Positions 18,621-27,770 of a stretch of DNA of 52,621 nucleotides are shown piece after piece (within the stretch, counting starts at the first letter, position 1; each line of letters opens with the position of its first letter). The notes under the pieces were generated by a model. It saw only the letters and a list, made by a program, of their open reading frames with translations. It did not search any database and was not told the origin of the DNA. Location: NCBI RefSeq assembly GCF_014203115.1, contig NZ_JACHIJ010000012.1:1-52621 (forward strand), read 5' to 3'. The position numbers were made by a program, and so were the translations under genes. This DNA comes from Afipia massiliensis. GTDB lineage: Bacteria > Pseudomonadota > Alphaproteobacteria > Rhizobiales > Xanthobacteraceae.

Positions 18621-20832
18621 TTGATTTCACGACCGGAGGCGCAAATTTCGATGCTTCTGCTTGCCGCTTTGCGCTTGCTTGAAGATTGGCGAGAATAGTC
18701 TCGCGGGGACCGTCGGCTACGAGCTTGCCGCGTTCAAACACCAAAATCCGATTGACCAACGTCAATAAGGAAGGGCGGTGTGTTGAAACGATGATGGTCA
18801 TATCGGACATCGCGATTGACTTCAGGCGATCAAGAAATTCCGCTTCGCTGCGCACATCGAAGTGTGCCGTTGGCTCATCCATGAAAATGATCTTGGGCTT
18901 GCGGATCATGGCCCGCGCCAAGCCGATTGCCTGCTTTTGGCCGCCTGAGAGACTTCGTCCGCCCTCCGCGATCGGCATGTCGTAACCGAGGGGATGGCCG
19001 GCTATGAATTGCTCGACGCCGGACAGACGAGCGACTTCGATAACCTCTTCGTCGGTCGCTGACGGCTTTCCGAGTGTTATGTTGTCGCGCAGCTTTCCGA
19101 AGAACAGGTCGGTATCCTGCATGACGAAGCCGACACCTGCGCGAAGATCTGCCGGGTCATACTGGCGGGAATCGATGCCGTCGATGGCGATGCTGCCTTC
19201 AAGGGGGTCATAGAATCCGGCCAAAAGGCGCCCGACTGTTGTCTTCCCTGATCCCACCCTGCCGATGATGGCCACTCGTTCTCCAGGCGCAATCTTGAAC
19301 GAGATTTTCTCAAGGGCATTTTCCTTGGTTCCCGGATAGCGGAAGCTGACGTTCTCAAAACTGACCGCACCTTTTTGAATTTTGCGGGTGACATATGCGC
19401 GTCCTGGCGGTCGTTCGCGCTCCAGCGACATCAGCCGGTCGATAGAGCGTAGAGCGCTTATGGTTTGAGTCGCCCGGGTGATGACCGAGGCGAGGCTGGA
19501 AATAGGAGCGAGCACCCGGCCGGACAGCATGTTTGCGGCAATGAGCGCACCCATCGTGATTTTGCCGTCGAGGATCAGAAACACGCCGATCACGACGAGC
19601 AACATACTGGTGATCTGCTGGGCAGAGCTCGAAATGGTCAGAGCCAGCGAGGACCAGAAATGCACGTCTTCGCCAGAGCGAGCGGTTGCCGCAACGGATC
19701 GTTCCCATGCCGTCTGCATGCGCGATTCAGCGCCTGTCGCGCGAACCGTTTCAATCCCCGACAGCGATTCGATGAGCACGCCATGCCGGGCTGCGGATTC
19801 GGCTTGCAGCCGTTTCATGGCGCGATCCAGGGGGCGTTGCAAGATGAAGCCGGTTGCGATGACGATCGGCAGCATGAGCAGCGGTATCCAGGCTAGCGGA
19901 CCTGCGATAACAAAGAGCACGCCGATGAAGATGACGGCGAAGATCAGGTCTGTGGCGGCCACCACCGTTCCCGACGTAAAGAACTCTCGAACAGAGTCGA
20001 AGTCCCTCATTTGATTGGCGAGAATGCCAACCGACGTTGGCCTGTTCGCCATCTTCACGGCGAGGATGTGTTCGAAGATGTTTGCGGCCAGCACGACGTC
20101 GATCTTTTTTCCGGTCAGATCGATAATGCGGCTTCGAACGATCCGGATGATGAAATCAAAAACGATGGCGAGGCCAAGACCGACAGCAAGCGCGACCAGC
20201 GAGGGTATCGCGCCGTTCGGCACCACGCGATCGTACACGTTCATCGTAAATAGCGGCGCGGCAAGAGCGAGCATGTTGACGAGCAGTGCCGCCAGTGCAA
20301 CGTGTCCGTAGTTCGAGCCGAACCGGCGGACGACTGACCAGAACCAGTGGGTTTGCGGAAGATCGCCGGCGGCAACTGTTCGGGCATCTGCGGTTGCGGC
20401 CGGTTTGATCAGAAATGCGTACCCCGAATAGATCGATGCAAGCTGAGCGATAGCTAAATCTCTGCCGGTCTCGGGGCGCTCGGGGTCGATGACCCGGGTC
20501 ATTTGGCGAGCTTCATCGACCGCGCTAAGAATTAACGGCGCTCCTTCTTTGGTCACCAGCAAAACGGGTAGCACCAGTGCTGGGATGTCGGCGAGGGTGC
20601 GCTTTACCGGCTCAACTTCGAGCCCTGCTCGCAGGCCGGCACGTTCAACGAGTGCTGCGGTCAAACGGCCATTCACGATCGGCAGGCCGGCTATCAGAGC
20701 CTCGCGGCTAATCGCGCGCCCATGAAAAGCCGCAAGGCAGATCAATGCCTCCGCAAGCGGATCTCTCAAGTGGTCGGCGCTTTCGATACCACCTGGCGTC
20801 GCTGAGGTCCTGGATCCCGCGTCTGTTTTCAA
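18607..20832 (-). CDS. lapB: LapB-type ABC exporter (type I secretion permease/ATPase)
   Basis: 741 residues. Residues 25-150 form a peptidase-C39-like domain (DPLAEALICLAAFHGRAISR) lacking the catalytic cysteine, typical of the LapB group, which uses it to bind the substrate rather than cleave it. A six-helix membrane domain spans about 170-470. The ATPase domain has Walker A GRVGSGKTT (Lys530), signature SLSGGQKQAIGLARA and Walker B IIFMDEPTAHFD. The protein powers export of the RTX adhesin through the envelope without a periplasmic intermediate. It overlaps the downstream lapC gene and follows the tolC gene after about 180 bp with no recognised gene in between. Confidence 0.92.
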   Translation of the reverse strand: MKTDAGSRTSATPGGIESADHLRDPLAEALICLAAFHGRAISREALIAGLPIVNGRLTAALVERAGLRAGLEVEPVKRTLADIPALVLPVLLVTKEGAPLILSAVDEARQMTRVIDPERPETGRDLAIAQLASIYSGYAFLIKPAATADARTVAAGDLPQTHWFWSVVRRFGSNYGHVALAALLVNMLALAAPLFTMNVYDRVVPNGAIPSLVALAVGLGLAIVFDFIIRIVRSRIIDLTGKKIDVVLAANIFEHILAVKMANRPTSVGILANQMRDFDSVREFFTSGTVVAATDLIFAVIFIGVLFVIAGPLAWIPLLMLPIVIATGFILQRPLDRAMKRLQAESAARHGVLIESLSGIETVRATGAESRMQTAWERSVAATARSGEDVHFWSSLALTISSSAQQITSMLLVVIGVFLILDGKITMGALIAANMLSGRVLAPISSLASVITRATQTISALRSIDRLMSLERERPPGRAYVTRKIQKGAVSFENVSFRYPGTKENALEKISFKIAPGERVAIIGRVGSGKTTVGRLLAGFYDPLEGSIAIDGIDSRQYDPADLRAGVGFVMQDTDLFFGKLRDNITLGKPSATDEEVIEVARLSGVEQFIAGHPLGYDMPIAEGGRSLSGGQKQAIGLARAMIRKPKIIFMDEPTAHFDVRSEAEFLDRLKSIAMSDMTIIVSTHRPSLLTLVNRILVFERGKLVADGPRETILANLQASAKRQAEASKFAPPVVKSNAAV

Positions 20833-21013
20833 TGATCGTGGTCCTGGCTACGGAATATCTAGCCATTATAAATCGATGGTTGCTCGAGGCGCGGAAACCC
20901 AAAATTAAGCCTAATAGCCGACCGCCCCGTCTAGGCGCGTAGTATCTATGTTGAAGGCAGCAATTATTGCTTCGCGAAGCGAGTTCCGCGCCCTTGCTAA
21001 CGTGCGAGCTGCT

Positions 21014-22573
21014 TCATTTGACGGACCACTTTGAGGCAGCGTCGATCAATTCCTGTGTGGCGGATGATGATCCCTGCCAGCGGTTGGCAAAACTATCCCT
21101 TGCTACAACGCTTTCTCCGCCGCCGGCCGCGGCATAATTCAGGGCTGGTATCGGTTCGACCCGTTTAACTGGCAAAGGTTCCGGACCCGATACAGGATCG
21201 CGGAGAATAATGGGGGGGAGCTTGGTCGGGAAAAGTCCAAACGGTTCGACATCGAGCGCCGAAGCATCTGCCGGAGGCGGCGCCTTGACGTACTCGATCA
21301 AATTGCCCATCGCGGCAAGGAGCTGATAATCGGCGAACACCGCCACGCTCTGTGCCGAAATCAAGGAGATGAAGCCGTTAAAGAGCTGGTTCTGTCCGTT
21401 CAGCAGATCGACCAACGACCGCTGACCCAGCTCATATTCCTTCTGGTAGGAAACGATGACCTTGCGGTCTGAGGCGATCTGACGATTGAGAGCCGCAATT
21501 CTGTCGGCTGTGAGGGTGCGGGCAGCCCACGCCTTGTCGATGGATTCAACGGCATCACGCTGCAACCGCGCATGCCGCATGGTGCCTTCGACATACCGCT
21601 CTGCCATTTCCGAGCGGCGCCATGTATCCTGACCGCCACGGAACACATCCCAGCTGACAACAACCTTGCCGCTTACGTCGTCGCGCTTGCCGACATAACC
21701 GTTTGCGTCGATTCCGCTGGAGGCGCGTCCCTCGAGATAAACATTTGGAACGAAAGCACCTGACGTGCTTCGGAAGGCGTACTTGGCCGCGCGGGCGTCA
21801 GCTTCTGCCGCCTTGATGGTCGGGTTGAATTTTATCGCAACCGCAAGCGACTCATCCTTTGTGGAGGGCAGACCGCTGAGGCGGTGAGGATTTCGAAGGT
21901 TGTACGGTTCAAGTCCGACGGCCCGTCGATACTTGGCGCGGGCCTCGTCGAGGCTCTGGCGGAAGCCTGCGAGAGCGGCGACTGCGTTTTCCACGCGCTC
22001 CCGGGTTTGTTCGAGATCGCCTTCGCCGGCGCGGCCGCCTTTGAAGCGGGCCTGCACGTTGCTGAACAAGCCGCGATGGACTCGTACATTGTCTTCTGCA
22101 ACGGCAATAAGCCGGGTATAGCGAATGACATCGATGTAAGCTTCTGCGGCATCCAGGGCGAGCAATTCGGTTCTTTCATGAACCCGGGCGGCTGCAGCAT
22201 TGACCCGCGCAGACTGGCGCCAGATTTCGTTCAGGGATGTAAATCCGTCGAAGACGAGCTGGCGGCCGACAACTGAAACGTCCCGGCCATTTCGCCAGGT
22301 GTCGTTCCCCAATGGTGCGGGAATAATTTGTTGATTGAACCGTTCCGGACCGGCGCGCGCTTCAACGCGGACTTGTGGCAGCAGCGTCGATTGCTGTTGC
22401 CTGAGTTCTGACTCAGTTGCGCGGCGATTAGCCGCCGCCTCTCCAACGCCTGGATGGGTTGCGATGGCCTGCTTAAGCGCTTCATTGATCAAAAATGTAG
22501 ACTGGCTATGTGCTGCATTTGGAAGCGAACAGCTCAGCAGCAATGCCGAGGTGGCAAACGCTAATGCACGCAT
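21014..22573 (-). CDS. TolC-family outer membrane channel of the type I exporter
   Basis: 519 residues from the ATG at 22573, which has GGGGG 8 bases upstream and opens a signal peptide (MRALAFATSALLLSCSLPNA). The body has the repeated long-helix architecture of TolC/LapE proteins: AAEAYIDVIRYTRLIAVAED, then the same fold repeated with SYQKEYELGQRSLVDLLNGQ. The C-terminal ~70 residues are proline-rich (EPLPVKRVEPIPALNYAAAG), probably a flexible periplasmic tail. It forms the outer exit duct and, in Lap systems, the pore in which the adhesin N-terminus lodges. First gene of the minus-strand export cluster; a CtrA-like element lies 27 bp upstream. Confidence 0.9.
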   Translation of the reverse strand: MRALAFATSALLLSCSLPNAAHSQSTFLINEALKQAIATHPGVGEAAANRRATESELRQQQSTLLPQVRVEARAGPERFNQQIIPAPLGNDTWRNGRDVSVVGRQLVFDGFTSLNEIWRQSARVNAAAARVHERTELLALDAAEAYIDVIRYTRLIAVAEDNVRVHRGLFSNVQARFKGGRAGEGDLEQTRERVENAVAALAGFRQSLDEARAKYRRAVGLEPYNLRNPHRLSGLPSTKDESLAVAIKFNPTIKAAEADARAAKYAFRSTSGAFVPNVYLEGRASSGIDANGYVGKRDDVSGKVVVSWDVFRGGQDTWRRSEMAERYVEGTMRHARLQRDAVESIDKAWAARTLTADRIAALNRQIASDRKVIVSYQKEYELGQRSLVDLLNGQNQLFNGFISLISAQSVAVFADYQLLAAMGNLIEYVKAPPPADASALDVEPFGLFPTKLPPIILRDPVSGPEPLPVKRVEPIPALNYAAAGGGESVVARDSFANRWQGSSSATQELIDAASKWSVK

Positions 22574-22599
22574 CCTGAAATCCCCCAACGCATAAAACT

Positions 22600-22614
22600 T
22601 TAACAATTTGTAAA
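22600..22614 (-). promoter_or_regulatory. CtrA-like element upstream of tolC
   Basis: On the minus strand TTTA-CAAATTG-TTAA, one mismatch from TTAA-N7-TTAA, sharing AAATTGTTAA with the box before the adhesin gene. It lies 27 bp before the tolC start, so it could overlap the promoter. Confidence 0.35.
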
Positions 22615-22820
22615 ATTCTAAAAAACAGTAGCACGCTACCTAAGGCGCTGGAATAACGGGATATTCGAGTCTTGGGGACTGTGACAGTATAGCCACGTTC
22701 AAGCGCGTATGAGGTATTTTTATACCTCTATAATCAAGCCAGAACGCTGGCCGGCCCGCACCAGTCGCGCGGTTCGATCAGGAAATCGGGGATGTCGCAT
22801 TCCATAACATCTGATACGCG

Positions 22821-24380
22821 AATGTCGGCTGTAGCAGCAAAGCTAAAATGTCAGCACTGAGCAAAGTTCAAATGTCAGTTTCTGGTCCCGTTGGGGACTT
22901 TGGAGGCTGTCATTTCGATGGACATAGTGTTGATGAGCAAGCGCGAGCTGAACCGTCTTGATGTTCTGGCACGGCTGGATGGCGATCGACTGACCGTCCT
23001 CGCTGCGGCTGGCTTGATGAACGTAACACCGCGGCAGACGTATCGGCTGTTGAGCAGATATCGCGAAGGCGGTGCTTCAGCGATCGCCAACCAGCGCCGT
23101 GGCCGCCCCTCGAACAACCGGTTGTCCGACGAAGTGCGTGATCACGCGATCGCTCTGGTCCGCCAGCTTTACCCCGACTTCGGACCGACATTAGCGGCCG
23201 AGAAGCTAGAGGAGTGTCATGATCTCAAGGTCTCGCGGGAGACGCTGCGCAACTGGATGCGGCAGGCAGGAATCTGGGTCTCGCGAGCCGAGCGCAAGCG
23301 GATCCAGCAGCCTCGGTATCGCCGCGAGCATGTTGGCGAGTTGGTTCAGATCGACGGCTCGGAGCATCGCTGGTTCGAGGATCGCGCGGCTCCCTGTACG
23401 CTGCTGGTGTTCGTCGATGACGCCACAAGCCGACTGATGGAGCTGCGGTTTGTCGCCTCGGAGAGCACATTTGCGTATTTCGAGGCGCTGAAGGCCTATC
23501 TTGGTCGACACGGCAAGCCGGTCGCCTTCTACTCCGACAAGCATTCCATCTTTCGGGTGTCGAACGAGAACGCGGTCAGCGGCAACGGAATGACGCAGTT
23601 TGGACGGGCCTTATCGGAGCTCAACATCGAGATTCTCTGCGCCAATACCAGTCAAGCAAAGGGGCGCGTCGAACGCGCACATCATACGCTGCAGGATCGC
23701 CTGGTGAAGGAGTTGCGGCTCGCCGGCATCAGTACGATCGAGGCGGCAAACGCTTTCCTGCTTGGCTTCGTCGCTCACTACAACGCTCGTTTTGCCAAGC
23801 CTCCCGCGCACGACAAAGATCTCCATCGCCTGCTCGATCCGCGGCAGGATCTCGATCAGATCCTGTGCTGGCGTGAGCAACGCAAGGTCTCGCATCAGCT
23901 GGTGGTGAACTACAACCAAATGAAGCTGACGCTTCAATCCCAGGGTCTGGCCGTTCGCCTGCGCGGCAAGGTGGTCGAGATCTATGACTTTCCGGATGGA
24001 CGGCTCGAGGTTCGCTGGAAAGGCAGATCGTTGCCCTACACAGCCTTCGACAAGCTACAGCGGGTCAGTCATGCCGCAATCGTCGAGAACAAGCGCCTCG
24101 GCGAGATTCTTGCCTGGATCAAGGAGCGGCAAGACAGTCAATCTCGCTTCAATACTGTTCCGAAGGGCCCGCGCCGATCAAGCCAGAAGTCCGGTCTTAT
24201 GAAGAACCGGACCTTGCGCATGAACGAAGCCAGCAACTCAGCCCCAAAATCCTCCCGCAGAAGACGGCGCCGCTCCGATACGATGGTCGGCGCGGCGCCG
24301 TCTCCTGTCCCCTGACAGCCCGCCCTGTGACATTTCTACTTTGCACAAATCGTGACATCTCAACTTGGTTGCAACATCGG
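22821..24380 (+). mobile_element. Insertion sequence of the ISNCY type
   Basis: One transposase gene is flanked by related ends carrying repeated ATGTC words. Left: AATGTCGG near 22821, AAATGTCAGC near 22847 and a GCAAAGT..AAATGTCAG unit near 22862. Right, read inverted: CGATGTTG near 24378, GATGTCACG near 24355 and GCAAAGTAGAAATGTCA near 24340. These multiple internal repeats mark the ends, but the exact boundaries and any target duplication are uncertain. The element sits between the tolC and L,D-transpeptidase genes and seems not to break either. Confidence 0.75.
22918..24315 (+). CDS. ISNCY-family transposase
   Basis: 465 residues from the ATG at 22918, preceded by GGAGG. Residues 5-60 hold a helix-turn-helix (MSKRELNRLDVLARLDGDRL, then RQTYRLLSRYREGGASAI), followed by RRGRPSNNRLSDEV and DFGPTLAAEKL. 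The DDE-type catalytic core follows: first Asp in VQIDGSEHRWFE, second in AFYSDKHSIFRV and Glu in AKGRVERAHHTLQDRL. It should cut and join the element's ends. The gene looks intact, so the element may be active. A basic C-terminal tail (SSRRRRRRSD) is seen. Confidence 0.88.
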   Translation: MDIVLMSKRELNRLDVLARLDGDRLTVLAAAGLMNVTPRQTYRLLSRYREGGASAIANQRRGRPSNNRLSDEVRDHAIALVRQLYPDFGPTLAAEKLEECHDLKVSRETLRNWMRQAGIWVSRAERKRIQQPRYRREHVGELVQIDGSEHRWFEDRAAPCTLLVFVDDATSRLMELRFVASESTFAYFEALKAYLGRHGKPVAFYSDKHSIFRVSNENAVSGNGMTQFGRALSELNIEILCANTSQAKGRVERAHHTLQDRLVKELRLAGISTIEAANAFLLGFVAHYNARFAKPPAHDKDLHRLLDPRQDLDQILCWREQRKVSHQLVVNYNQMKLTLQSQGLAVRLRGKVVEIYDFPDGRLEVRWKGRSLPYTAFDKLQRVSHAAIVENKRLGEILAWIKERQDSQSRFNTVPKGPRRSSQKSGLMKNRTLRMNEASNSAPKSSRRRRRRSDTMVGAAPSPVP

Positions 24381-24434
24381 CTCCTGACACGAAGCGGACA
24401 ACCCGGACTAACGCGCGCGGTGTGCCGCGTCTTG

Positions 24435-25994
24435 TCACCAGCCTCGTTGCACCGGAGGAAAAAACTGGCCGCCGCCCCGGCGCGTATTGCTCGGTTGGGG
24501 ATTCGGATTGCGCTGGAAAAATAAGCCGAAGCCATCGTCGTTCTGTCGGTTGCCGCCCCAGCTGTCGTCGTCCGCCATAAGAACCTCGCTCGGCTTGCGC
24601 GTAATGAAGCCGCCCTGGGGCTGGTCGCTCAGCACCGCAACAAACTCGGTGCGATAGTTGGTCTCCTCGCTCAGCGGCTCGTCGGAGACGACGATCGAGG
24701 ATCGCGGCAATGCGGTCGGCGCGATGCGATCAAGGACTTCCTTCGGGATGCTGATGCGGTCGAGCGCGTTTTTGGCGCCATCCCCATTCTCGATCGTGAC
24801 GGCGGTCCAGCGCAGGCCCGCATCGTTGCGCGCCACCGCCGTGAACACATGTGTGCCAAGTGATTTGCCGGGATCGCGGATCGTGACCGGGACCTCGATG
24901 CTCGCATCGAACACCTCGCCGCCGCCGTCCGGCGCCGGCTTATGCGTGTTGCGCCGGACGTAAAGCGTCCGCGTCGCGCGGCTGACATAAACAGAGACCG
25001 GCTCGAGCGCGAGCTTCGCGTCGAGCGCCGCCTTGGCGATGTCGGCCTTTTTTGTCTGAGCCGTCTTGGCTGCTTCTTTTGCGGCGCTGGCTGAGTCGAG
25101 CTTTGATGACGCGTCCGTCTTGGCGATGTCGAACTGGGTCCCCAGCTCTGCGGCCTTGGCAGCCGTCTTTTGCTTACGATCCTCTGCCTTCACCCTGGCT
25201 TGGTCGGTCCTGGCGGCGGCCACCGCCTTGTCGGCGGATACGAGTTCGGCGTCGGCCCGGGCCTTGAGCCGTTCCAGCTTGCGCAGCGACGCTGCGAGCG
25301 GTGCCGACTCGCGGGCCGCTGTCGCAGCTTTCTTCCTGGCCTCGTCGGCGGTCGCGGCAGCGTCCGCGGCCTCGCGTGAGAGCGTCTCGGCCTTTGCCGG
25401 AGCAGATGCGATGACCTCCGCTTTCGGCACAAAGAGCGATAGCGCAGGGTGAGAAAAGTCGACCGGGGCCGCATCGTCCGGCGAAATGATCACGCGCATC
25501 CCGATACGCGTTTTGCCGAACAGCTTCTCCGCAAAGCCGAAAGGCATTCGCACGCAGCCGTGTGAGGCCGCATAACCGGGCAACGGCCCGCCATGCAACG
25601 CAAGGCCGTTCCAGGTGATGCGCTGCATGTTCGGCATCGCCGCATCGTCATACATGTTCGAGCGGTGGTCCTTGTTCTTCTCGACGATGGCGAAGACGCC
25701 GGCTGGCGTCTCGCGCTCCTTGACGCCGGTCGACACCGGCGCACGCATGATCCAGCCCTCGGCGTCATAGACCGTGACCTGCTGGCTTTTGATCGACACG
25801 ATCGCCATGATCGGCTCGCCTGCCTCGCGCGGCGCCGTCGTCTCGGCGGGTTGCGCGCGGCGCGCCTGTTTCGCCGCCGCGGCGTCGGCGGTCGGCGCCA
25901 TCAGTGCGGCCATCGCAGCGAACATCACAACGGCTGAAGATGCCCAATGGCGCATCGCCACAGTGGATGTCGCCGACGTCAATCGATCCACCAT
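24435..25994 (-). CDS. Periplasmic L,D-transpeptidase (YkuD domain) with Ala-rich coiled coil
   Basis: 519 residues. An N-terminal signal/anchor (MRHWASSAVVMFAAMAALMA) is followed by a YkuD domain at about residues 62-155 with the catalytic HGGPLPGYAASHGCVRM motif (His134, Ser144-His145-Gly146-Cys147). A long Ala/Lys/Glu-rich coiled coil runs to about residue 320, then a C-terminal domain (VYVSRATRTLYVRRNTHKPA, VPVTIRDPGKSLGTHVFTAV) that looks like a second, catalytically degenerate YkuD-like fold. L,D-transpeptidases make 3-3 crosslinks in peptidoglycan or attach proteins to it; Rhizobiales use them heavily. ATG 25955 is an alternative start. The IS copy ends about 50 bp beyond its stop codon. 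Confidence 0.85.
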   Translation of the reverse strand: MVDRLTSATSTVAMRHWASSAVVMFAAMAALMAPTADAAAAKQARRAQPAETTAPREAGEPIMAIVSIKSQQVTVYDAEGWIMRAPVSTGVKERETPAGVFAIVEKNKDHRSNMYDDAAMPNMQRITWNGLALHGGPLPGYAASHGCVRMPFGFAEKLFGKTRIGMRVIISPDDAAPVDFSHPALSLFVPKAEVIASAPAKAETLSREAADAAATADEARKKAATAARESAPLAASLRKLERLKARADAELVSADKAVAAARTDQARVKAEDRKQKTAAKAAELGTQFDIAKTDASSKLDSASAAKEAAKTAQTKKADIAKAALDAKLALEPVSVYVSRATRTLYVRRNTHKPAPDGGGEVFDASIEVPVTIRDPGKSLGTHVFTAVARNDAGLRWTAVTIENGDGAKNALDRISIPKEVLDRIAPTALPRSSIVVSDEPLSEETNYRTEFVAVLSDQPQGGFITRKPSEVLMADDDSWGGNRQNDDGFGLFFQRNPNPQPSNTRRGGGQFFPPVQRGW

Positions 25995-26254
25995 TCCATT
26001 CCCCGTTTCAGCGCGTGTTCGCTGCTGTGACCAACCTCACATATCCGACTCGTGAGGAACAAGCATGCTCCAGCTGAAATTGGCACAAAACGGACAGCGA
26101 GCGTTAGCAGGCCTGCCATCCGCGCCGTTGCACACATGCAACACCGCCAGGAAAAGGGCGCGGCCTCGCCGTTTGCGCCATTGCGCGGCCATGACCTTGC
26201 CCGAACAATCAGCGGCGTTCGCATGCTGTGCAATCCGGTTCCGATGAGGCTGGA

Positions 26255-27406
26255 ATGATGAACCTGCAGCGACTTTCCACAGAGCCGTCGCCATTGTTGC
26301 GATCAGTCATTCTTGCGACCGGGGTTGTCGGTTTGCTCGCGACCTCTGGCCCGGAAGGAAGCCAGAGCAGCAACGCGGCGTCACGCAAGGACATCAGCGC
26401 ACCTTCTCAACTCGCCGGTGCACTGCAGCCAAGCTCAGTGCTCAATAAGGATCTCGGTCAAACCGATGGTGCGATGGCCGAACTTGCAGGCGCAGTCGCC
26501 GACGCATTAATCGCTTTGGATAAGCCGAAGCCGGTTGTCGAAATGGCCTCGACCAATTCGCCGGATGTGCCGCCAACCCAACTAGGGTCTGTGCAAGTCG
26601 CAAGCGCGGATCCATCGGATCTCCAGCTTGGCGACGTCAACAAGGTCGTGAGATCCACCGAAATTGTTGACGAGTGCCTGGTCATGGACATCTGCGTCGA
26701 TCGGTATCTGTGGGCGCTTTATCAGCGGACGCCAAAGGAGGACACGATCAAGGTGCCTGAGCGGAGGAAAGTCGTCGTCAAGCGGAAGGGCAAGATGGTG
26801 ACTGTCACCAGAACCTTCACCAAGCTTGTCGACCAAGATTTTGGGTGGAAGGATCCGAAGGCGGCGGAACGAGTTCGGATGCCGATGATGGACTACGTGA
26901 TCGGAGGCATGGATCGGAGCTTCAAGCTAAAATTGTTCCATATGCTTCACGCGGCGGAGGCGGCGGGCCTTTCGCCCGGCATCACCAGCGCATTCCGTGA
27001 TGACTACCGCCAGTCGATCGCCAGCGGCCTCAAGGCGGCGAGCAACAAGTCGTTTCATGGCGGCAGCTCCCGCGGTGGCTATGGGCATGGGCTTGCGGCC
27101 GATATCGTGAGCGTCCAGGGCGGAACTCGCAACCAGCGATGGGTTTCCTCCGATAAGCTCTGGAAGTGGGTTGATGCGCATGGGAAGGAGTTCGGAATCG
27201 GGCGCCCATATCTCGGCAGGGACCCGCCGCATGTCGCACCGCTCGACGGCCGAGAATATGCAGCGCATAGGCGCGGCACCAAACAGGCGGCATCGGACGT
27301 GAAGAAAATTTACGTGAAAAAGGTGAAGCGCGTGGCCACACGCGACTACTCACTTCCCGCGAAGCGCCCGAGAACTGCAGCCGCCTCAAAACTGAAAGCG
27401 AGCTGA
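26255..27406 (+). CDS. Putative VanY/M15-like peptidoglycan peptidase
   Basis: About 383 residues; ATG at 26255 or 26258, with GAGG/GGA upstream. An N-terminal hydrophobic segment (LLRSVILATGVVGLLATSGP) may be a signal or anchor. After a variable region of about 100 residues there is a segment VMDICVDRYLWALYQRTPKE and then a domain with features of zinc D,D-carboxypeptidases of the M15 type: GITSAFRDDYRQ, then SFHGGSSRGGYGHGLAADIV with the HxxxxxxxD-type metal ligands, and DPPHVAP with a late His. The C-terminus is basic. It probably trims peptidoglycan stem peptides in the periplasm. It is divergent from the L,D-transpeptidase gene across about 260 bp, which fits a shared wall-remodelling role (inference). 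Confidence 0.7.
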   Translation: MMNLQRLSTEPSPLLRSVILATGVVGLLATSGPEGSQSSNAASRKDISAPSQLAGALQPSSVLNKDLGQTDGAMAELAGAVADALIALDKPKPVVEMASTNSPDVPPTQLGSVQVASADPSDLQLGDVNKVVRSTEIVDECLVMDICVDRYLWALYQRTPKEDTIKVPERRKVVVKRKGKMVTVTRTFTKLVDQDFGWKDPKAAERVRMPMMDYVIGGMDRSFKLKLFHMLHAAEAAGLSPGITSAFRDDYRQSIASGLKAASNKSFHGGSSRGGYGHGLAADIVSVQGGTRNQRWVSSDKLWKWVDAHGKEFGIGRPYLGRDPPHVAPLDGREYAAHRRGTKQAASDVKKIYVKKVKRVATRDYSLPAKRPRTAAASKLKAS

Positions 27407-27770
27407 GTGGCCTGGGTCCGATATCAGGCTCGCAAAACAAAATCCGGGAATCCGTGACGTCCGTTGCTGGCGCGGAGTGGACGATCGCCGATATTCGCTC
27501 ATGACTCTGAGCAGGCATAAATGCCGAAGGTGCGGGCATCATCAGCGAATGGACAAGAGCGCGTCATGGCTACCAACAGAGTGGGCCCAATATCACCAGC
27601 ATTGAGCAGTTTGATAAGCCCTTCCGGAAACGGCTCAGATAGTCCCCATGAAGTAAGTCAATGGCTTTCCCACGGCGGGCGATTGGAACTTTTGGCCAAC
27701 ATTTGCTTTCTTCAAATGGAAGTTATTCCATCCGACTTTTGCTGCAGCATTTGATTGTGAGGGATTATCG
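27407..27770. other. Intergenic stretch with no supported gene
   Basis: There are 364 bases between the M15-like peptidase and the permease. Short open frames exist but none resembles a known protein or shows a good ribosome site. The permease promoter presumably lies in the AT-richer part near 27690-27760. Nothing else seen. Confidence 0.5.

Noticed and set aside
26080..26110. TTGGCACAAAACGG resembling a sigma-54 promoter
   Set aside because: The -24 TGGCAC is present but no TTGC-type -12 element at the right spacing.
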